This document shows, one piece after another, positions 59,709-64,000 of a DNA stretch of 64,000 bases (the first letter of the stretch is position 1; each line of letters opens with the position of its first letter). Source of the DNA: Stercorarius parasiticus (taxonomy: Eukaryota; Chordata; Aves; Charadriiformes; Stercorariidae). The notes under the pieces are model-generated. The model was not told where the DNA came from. It saw only the letters and a list, made by a program, of their open reading frames with translations, and made no database searches. Both the position numbers and the translations under genes were made by a program. Location of the stretch: the NCBI GenBank assembly GCA_013396915.1, contig VWZL01000430.1, forward strand, positions 370,806 through 434,805, given 5' to 3'.

Positions 59709-60012
59709 AGACTGAGTGGTTCAGCCTATTTAGTTTATCAAGGGAAGGTTAAGAGGCAACTTGATCATAGTCTATAAATACTTACAGAGGGAGGAGATTT
59801 CTGATAATGGAGGGGTTTTTAATCTAGCAGATAAAAAATGTAATGAGATTCAATGGCTGGAAGCTGAAGCTAGAAAAACCTAAATTGGAAATAAGATGCA
59901 TCTTTTAAACAGGGAGTATAATTAACCATTGGAGCAATTTGCCAAGAGATGTGGCGGATTCTCCATCATTTGTGGTCTTTAAATCAAGACTTTCTGAAAG
60001 AGATGCTCTCCC
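59709..60012 (+). mobile_element. Ancient CR1/L3-like LINE, 3' ORF end
   Basis: Clear order of blocks from an old CR1 lineage known in turtles and crocodilians. GAGACTGAGTGGTTCAGCC, AAGGTTAAGAGGCAACTTGAT, CATAGTCTATAAATACTTACA, TCTAGCAGATAAAAAATGTA, CAATGGCTGGAAGCTGAAGC, AATTGGAAATAAGATGCATC, ATAATTAACCATTGGAGCAA and GGATTCTCCATCATTTGTGG correspond to R-L-S-x-F-S-L, R-L-R-G-N-L-I-I-V-Y-K-Y-L, L-A-D-K, N-G-W-K-L-K-L, L-E-I-R-x, V-I-N-H-W-S-N-L and D-S-P-S-x-V-V-F-K-S-R-L. It has stop codons and small indels but is unexpectedly readable for its age. The 3' UTR is missing or unrecognisable beyond 60012. Confidence 0.82.
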
Positions 60013-60654
60013 TCAGCCAGAAGTCACTGGGTTCAACGGTGACATTGCTGGGGGAGAAGCAGAGTGCCCTGCGCTGCCGGGGTCTCAGGGGGTCCCTCAG
60101 TGCACTGCAATGACCCCCAAAATCCCTGTTGCCCTCTCAGGTACGATTCTCCATCGCCTCCATCGTCTCCATGTGCTAATTTGCACAAGGGCAACAAATT
60201 GCCCAGCTCATGGATGTGTGATGTGTGTCCCCTCTTCCCACCCTGAACCGAGGGGCAGACACAGTGAGGGGATGGAGCTCGGGCATCCACCGTGTGTCTC
60301 CTGTTTGCCCGGCTCATGGACGTGTGATGTGGAGGAGACCAGGAGGACTTGAGGCACACATGGAGAGGAGATCCAGAGCCAGGTGGGTCTCTCAGCCCTC
60401 CTTGTCCACCCTCTGCAGCGGACGTGCCAGAGAGGGGGGCTGAAGGGCAGGGTCCTCACTCAGCCCAGACCCACGGGCCCCCCGCGGGCACCCCACAGGC
60501 ACCCCAGGTGTTGTCCACGCTGCAGCACCATGGGTCTCTGGTGCTCGGCGCGGCTGTTCCTGGGCAGCCACACGCACTCCCTTGCTGGTGTTGTTACTTC
60601 CCTGCTCCTTTTTTTCCCCTTGGTTTCTTTCTTGATATTTTTTCCTTGCTGCCC
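60013..60654. other. Gene-free unique DNA
   Basis: No recognisable feature in GC-rich sequence. Confidence 0.5.
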
Positions 60655-61150
60655 TAATTTTTTTTTTTTTTTTACCTATAATTTTCTCCATTGACTTTAA
60701 TTAAGCTCTCCCCAGGCTCGCTCTGTAGGCAGGCTTCCCCGGGTCTAATTAGACTCTCATCATAAGTAATCTACATGGAAAGCAAACATGTGTGTGTGTG
60801 TGAGAGCCAGTGAGATTTATGGAGAGCATGCAGGGAGCAGATGGGTGCATAAAACACTACAAATAATTCTGGTGCAGATGCAGAAAATGCAGGCGCTGTG
60901 GTGGGGACTGGAGTCTTCCCCACATGCTCCCATAAGTCAAATCTCTGTCTCTCTCTCTCTCTAGGTATCACCACATTTCCCACAATAAAATCAATAGTGC
61001 AGATCAGAGTAAATCATCTTTGACTGGGAAAGCAGGACTCGTTGATAGCAGTGATTCCCAGGTGAGACTTAAGGAGATGTCTCACACTGATCTGTTTCTA
61101 ACCATGTACTTAAGACCCAAGGTGTATGCTGAAGTAATTATCAGAGGTAG
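60655..61150. promoter_or_regulatory. AT-rich candidate regulatory island
   Basis: An AT-rich segment with a T run (60657-60673), TTAATTAA at 60697-60704 and the 10-bp homeodomain palindrome TCTAATTAGA at 60744-60753. It also has ATCATAAGTAATC, a (TG)n at 60789-60802 and a (TC)n at 60944-60962. It has the composition of the other CNE candidates and contains the exon-like segment annotated next. Confidence 0.35.
60965..61061 (+). CDS. Candidate internal exon, unidentified protein
   Basis: A 97-bp segment is bounded by a strong acceptor pattern (pyrimidine run CTCTGTCTCTCTCTCTCTCTAG ends at 60964, written here as a TC-rich tract plus TAG) and a consensus donor, CAG then GTGAGA at 61062. After one leading base, all 32 codons to the donor are open in one frame. 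The peptide is hydrophilic and serine-rich, including S-A-D-Q-S-K-S-S-L-T-G-K-A-G-L-V-D-S-S-D. The other two frames contain stops. I do not recognise the protein. The acceptor tract is also a (TC)n microsatellite, which could mimic a splice site. No neighbouring exon was found. Treat as a hypothesis. Confidence 0.2.
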
Positions 61151-62877
61151 GCTGCCCGTGGTGAGAGCTTTGTGCTGTTTGCTCAGGGATGGAGAATGGT
61201 TTACGCTGTGGGGCCAAGGTGTCCAGGGCAGCCCGGGAGCTGGCTGCCCCGCGTACCTTGCTGCAAGGAGAAAACATTGCCCTAAGGGAAAAAGAGAGCT
61301 TGGAAATGGGCAGGCTTGAGACTAAGGGAGGGAGATAAAAATGTCCCCCAGCTGGGGGGTTGGGAGTTGGCTCCCCCAAGATGCCAGTGCCTGCCTGCCT
61401 CTGGCTGCCCATCCTGCCCCGGGACAGGGCTGTGCTTGGGGGCTGGAGAGGTCTTGGGATCCCATTGGCAGCTTGGGGGAGAGGGAAACCAAGGTCACAC
61501 TCCAGGTCCAGCTCCATCTCCAACCCTTCTGAGGCACCACTGAGGGCATCTGCTCTGTCGGGGGTGGGGAGTGGGACCCAGCACCCACTGTGGGGCTCTA
61601 AGCCCCTCTCCTTGAAGCTCCTGGGGTTTCTCTGGTGGGAAGGAGGAGGTCTGTTCTCTTCCCACTCCCCAGCCCCAGAGGGATTTTGTGTCTGCATCGC
61701 ACACCTGTACCCTCACCCTGGGCAGCATGGGCAACCGTGTTGTGCAGGGTGGAAGATTCCAGAGGTGCGTGCCATGCTTCTCTGGTGGCTGAGTCTGCCA
61801 GGACCCTGGCACTACCCTAGGATGTGGTTTGCGCCCCATGGGCTGGGGACATGCAGCTCTCCAATATGCCCCATGGGCTGGACTCGCCCTTTTCCCCCTT
61901 TTAGTGTGACTTTCCTTTCTGTCTTAGTATCCTCATCCTCTTCATCATTGCTAAGGAACACAACTGGCAGCTGATCATTCCCTGAGGAGTCCCCACACTT
62001 CATCTGCTTCCCAGAGGCTGACTGGGATTTCTCTAGTGCATGTGTCACTTGCAGTGATTGACTCAGGGGCAGAAATGTGGCTTTATAGACTGTGTGTCGG
62101 GCATGGGGCGAAGACCCAGTGTGCTACAAACCAGAGCACAGCTGCCCTGAGGTACTCTGCCTGGATGCTCTTGGAGGAAGGAGACAAAAATCCCTACCGT
62201 GTGCTGTGCTGGGCAAACACTGGCCAGAAAGACATGCCCCAAGTGGCTTCAAATGGGAGATAACGGGAGAGATTGGGGATGGGTGACTACAAGGCATCTG
62301 CATGTGGCGATGGTGTCTGCACACCGTGTTTGGACATGCTCCCATGTTTGCTTTGCCCAAAGACATTTCTGGCAGGAGCCCCAGCCCTCGTTTAGGTACA
62401 GGAGGTGCACGGTGTGAGTATGTGGTGGTTCCCTGCCCTGTCCCCCTGCCCCTCCCCAGCACCCTGCATAGGAGGATGGTGTGGAAATGGGTTGTCATGA
62501 TGGAGGGACAGAGAAGGGTCTTTCCTGAGGCACCACAGAGACAGACTCCCCTCTTGGGTGGTCTCTGCTCATCTCTGGCATGTGACGCTCTCACTACAAG
62601 GGGAGCAGGGGCACCCAAGTCCAGCCCGTGGGTTGGATGCCCAGCATTAGGTTGCATGCATATTCCACATACCACTGGAGCAGAGGTTTGGCCTCATCCT
62701 GGAACTATGAACATGGATCTTGGCGACCGTGTGCACAATAACAGCCTGAATCGCTGGGGACAATGACAACTTGGGCCCACCATGGAAGCACATGGTACTG
62801 GCTCTTGGCAAGTTATACTTAATGGGCCAGCTCTGAGAGAGGAAGAAAGTGCTGCTGGCCATGGGGCAGGGCCCGTG
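61151..62877. other. Gene-free unique DNA
   Basis: No gene or transposon recognised. Open frames near 200 codons (61110-61697 minus; 61360-61974 plus) oppose each other and have no family match. Confidence 0.5.
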
Positions 62878-63180
62878 ACTCACTGAGTTTAAAGACAGAA
62901 GAAACCATTAGGCCATCCAGATCTGGTAATTTCAGCTTTTTCTGCTGTGAGCCATCACTGGGCAGGTTCTGTCCAGGTAATTTAAGCCCTGTCAGCTCCT
63001 TAACATTGCCTTTGAGAAACTTTCTGGCTGGTCCTCTGGTGTTTACTAACATGGGCTGGAAATGGCAAGATCTGGTCTCCACCGTATCCCAGATGAGGGG
63101 GTTTTCTACAGTGATTTGCAGTTCGAGCCCAAAGCTTGTAGCTGAAACATATTCGCAGAAGCATCGAGGGATGGACCCTC
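62878..63180 (-). mobile_element. Ancient CR1-like LINE 3' end, minus strand
   Basis: CACTGAGTTTAAAGACAGAA, then GAAACCATTAGGCCATCCAG, matches the minus-strand reading of an old CR1 3' end ('AGAGTTTAAGGCCAGAAGGGACCATTAGATCATCTAG'). After a ~170-bp stretch that does not fit, GATTTGCAGTTCGAGCCCAA, AGCTTGTAGCTGAAACATAT and TCGCAGAAGCATC match the next blocks of the same consensus. The intervening stretch may be an insertion. The copy is heavily diverged. Confidence 0.55.
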
Positions 63181-63502
63181 ACCCTTCTGTAGTTCAATGC
63201 CCTTGTACCAAAACACGTGCTTTGTTTCCAGCCAAACAGCTCCAGTATGGCCTCTGTAGACCGAAGAGCTCTGCCAGACATGGGATTCAATCCCCTTCCA
63301 ATTTACAGTGTGTTTATCCTTCCTGTTGAGTGGTGCTTCCCGAGTGTCCCCCCACAAGGTGTTTTTTCCAGCCCTTGTATCATTTCTGTGGCTCTTCCCT
63401 CAGCATCTGCAAGCTTTCTGCAACCTCTAGAAAATCCAGACACCACAACCACATCCAGCATTCCAGTACGTGCCTCAGCAACACTTTTTTTGTGCCACGT
63501 AT
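63181..63502. other. Spacer between two ancient CR1 relics
   Basis: No confident feature. GGGATTCAATCCCCTTCC at 63281-63298 looks like a tRNA B-box word, but no tRNA fold or A box surrounds it. Confidence 0.4.
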
Positions 63503-63800
63503 AATTAGACTGTGAAACTCATTGCCACACTACGTCATGAAGACCAAAAATGCAAATGTCTGGAAAGTCAGGTTAGACAAATTCCTGGACGATAGGGCCA
63601 CCAATGACTGCCACAGGACCTGCTGGACTGACCCAAATGCTACGTGCAGCTCTGGGAGTCCCTGAATCATTGACTGTCAGAAGGCAGGAAAAATACCATG
63701 GGAAAGGATGGCTCAGTGTTGACCTTGCATCTCTGAGCATCTGCTGCTGACCTGGTTGGAGATGGCCCAGGGGTTCAATGGAGAATTGAATCTCCTTGTT
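63503..63800 (+). mobile_element. Ancient CR1-like LINE 3' end, plus strand
   Basis: ATTAGACTGTGAAACTCATTGC then CACACTACGTCATGAAG matches the L-W-N-S-L-P block of an old CR1 lineage. CAGGTTAGACAAATTCCTGGA follows as F-R-L-D-x-F-L. The 3' UTR-like part holds AGAAGGCAGGAAAAATACC and CTCTGAGCATCTGCTGCTGACC, matching the 'GGTCAGGAAGAAACTTCC' and 'CTGAAGCATCTGGTGCTGGCC' words of that lineage. The lineage differs from the 59709 relic. The element is decayed. Confidence 0.6.
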
Positions 63801-64000
63801 GGAGACGGCTCATAGACTTCAAATGGTCAAACACCAGCTTCTCCCATGCAGGTGGGTTTCTTGGGCTGCTCGCCACAGGCTCCTCTGCGGACATTGGAGA
63901 CAAAAGAGCATTTCCAGGACATGAATTGTTCTGAGCTACTTGTGCAACAGGGCAGACAACTCACCCCCTTGCTGCTGACCTGCAGGTGTGGGAGACATGA
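63801..64000. other. Unassigned window edge
   Basis: No recognisable feature. Confidence 0.4.

Noticed and set aside
63281..63298. tRNA B-box-like word GGGATTCAATCCCC
   Set aside because: No A box at the right distance, no cloverleaf, and it lies between decayed LINE relics.
1..64000. Endogenous retrovirus, CRISPR array, bacterial operon or biosynthetic cluster
   Set aside because: No LTR pairs, primer-binding site or gag/pol frames were recognised, no regularly spaced direct repeats were seen, and there is no prokaryotic gene organisation; the content is vertebrate non-coding DNA.

Overview
The window looks like a 64 kb piece of a bird nuclear genome, GC-rich and apparently free of intact protein-coding genes. 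The best evidence is its repeats. There are about ten 5'-truncated CR1 LINE copies that carry the C-terminal end of the CR1 reverse-transcriptase ORF followed by the avian CR1 3' end, which is the 'GGTTGGA...GGTCCCTTCCAACC' block and an ATTCTRTG tail. There are also older, more decayed CR1/L3-like and SINE-like relics of the kind shared by archosaurs and turtles. I see no Alu, L1 or other mammalian elements, no bacterial genes and no recognisable endogenous retrovirus. I cannot name the species or locus. An internal N run (25390-25708) and a single n (8715) mark it as draft assembly.

Layout. 1-4.3 kb: plain GC-rich DNA. 4.3-6.2 kb: three CR1 pieces. 6.2-12.8 kb: mostly plain, with one CpG island at 8.70-9.09 kb carrying an RFX X-box-like site. 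12.85-13.73 kb and 14.87-15.29 kb: AT-richer segments that look like regulatory or conserved non-coding DNA. 15.6-16.8 kb: an old plus-strand CR1 split by a younger minus-strand CR1. 18.2-20.4 kb: an ancient SINE-like relic, a CR1, then a large AT-rich island. 24.1-25.9 kb: two CR1 copies, one holding the assembly gap. 27.4-29.65 kb: strongly purine-rich plus strand with an ancient LINE reverse-transcriptase relic. 34.5-35.5 kb: AT-rich island with a duplicated ~120-bp module and an ancient repeat. 36.2-37.2 kb: the longest CR1 copy. 42.8-43.2, 45.1-46.1 and 47.4-48.25 kb: further AT-rich islands full of homeodomain-, POU- and SOX-like words. 48.7-52.7 kb: two more CR1 copies and an old relic. 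58.14 kb: a perfect 23-bp inverted repeat. 59.7-60.0 kb: ancient CR1 3' end. 60.65-61.15 kb: AT-rich island with one exon-like segment. 62.9-63.8 kb: two ancient CR1 relics.

Interpretation (inference): a gene-poor interval, or a very long intron, whose AT-rich islands are the best candidates for distal enhancers of a neighbouring developmental gene. The islands stand out because the DNA between them is GC-rich and featureless. Long open frames are common on both strands of the GC-rich stretches. None gave me a recognisable family, so I do not call them genes. The only translated similarity I can support is to CR1 reverse transcriptase, always broken. Family assignments rest on recognition of consensus patterns by eye; no search or alignment was run.
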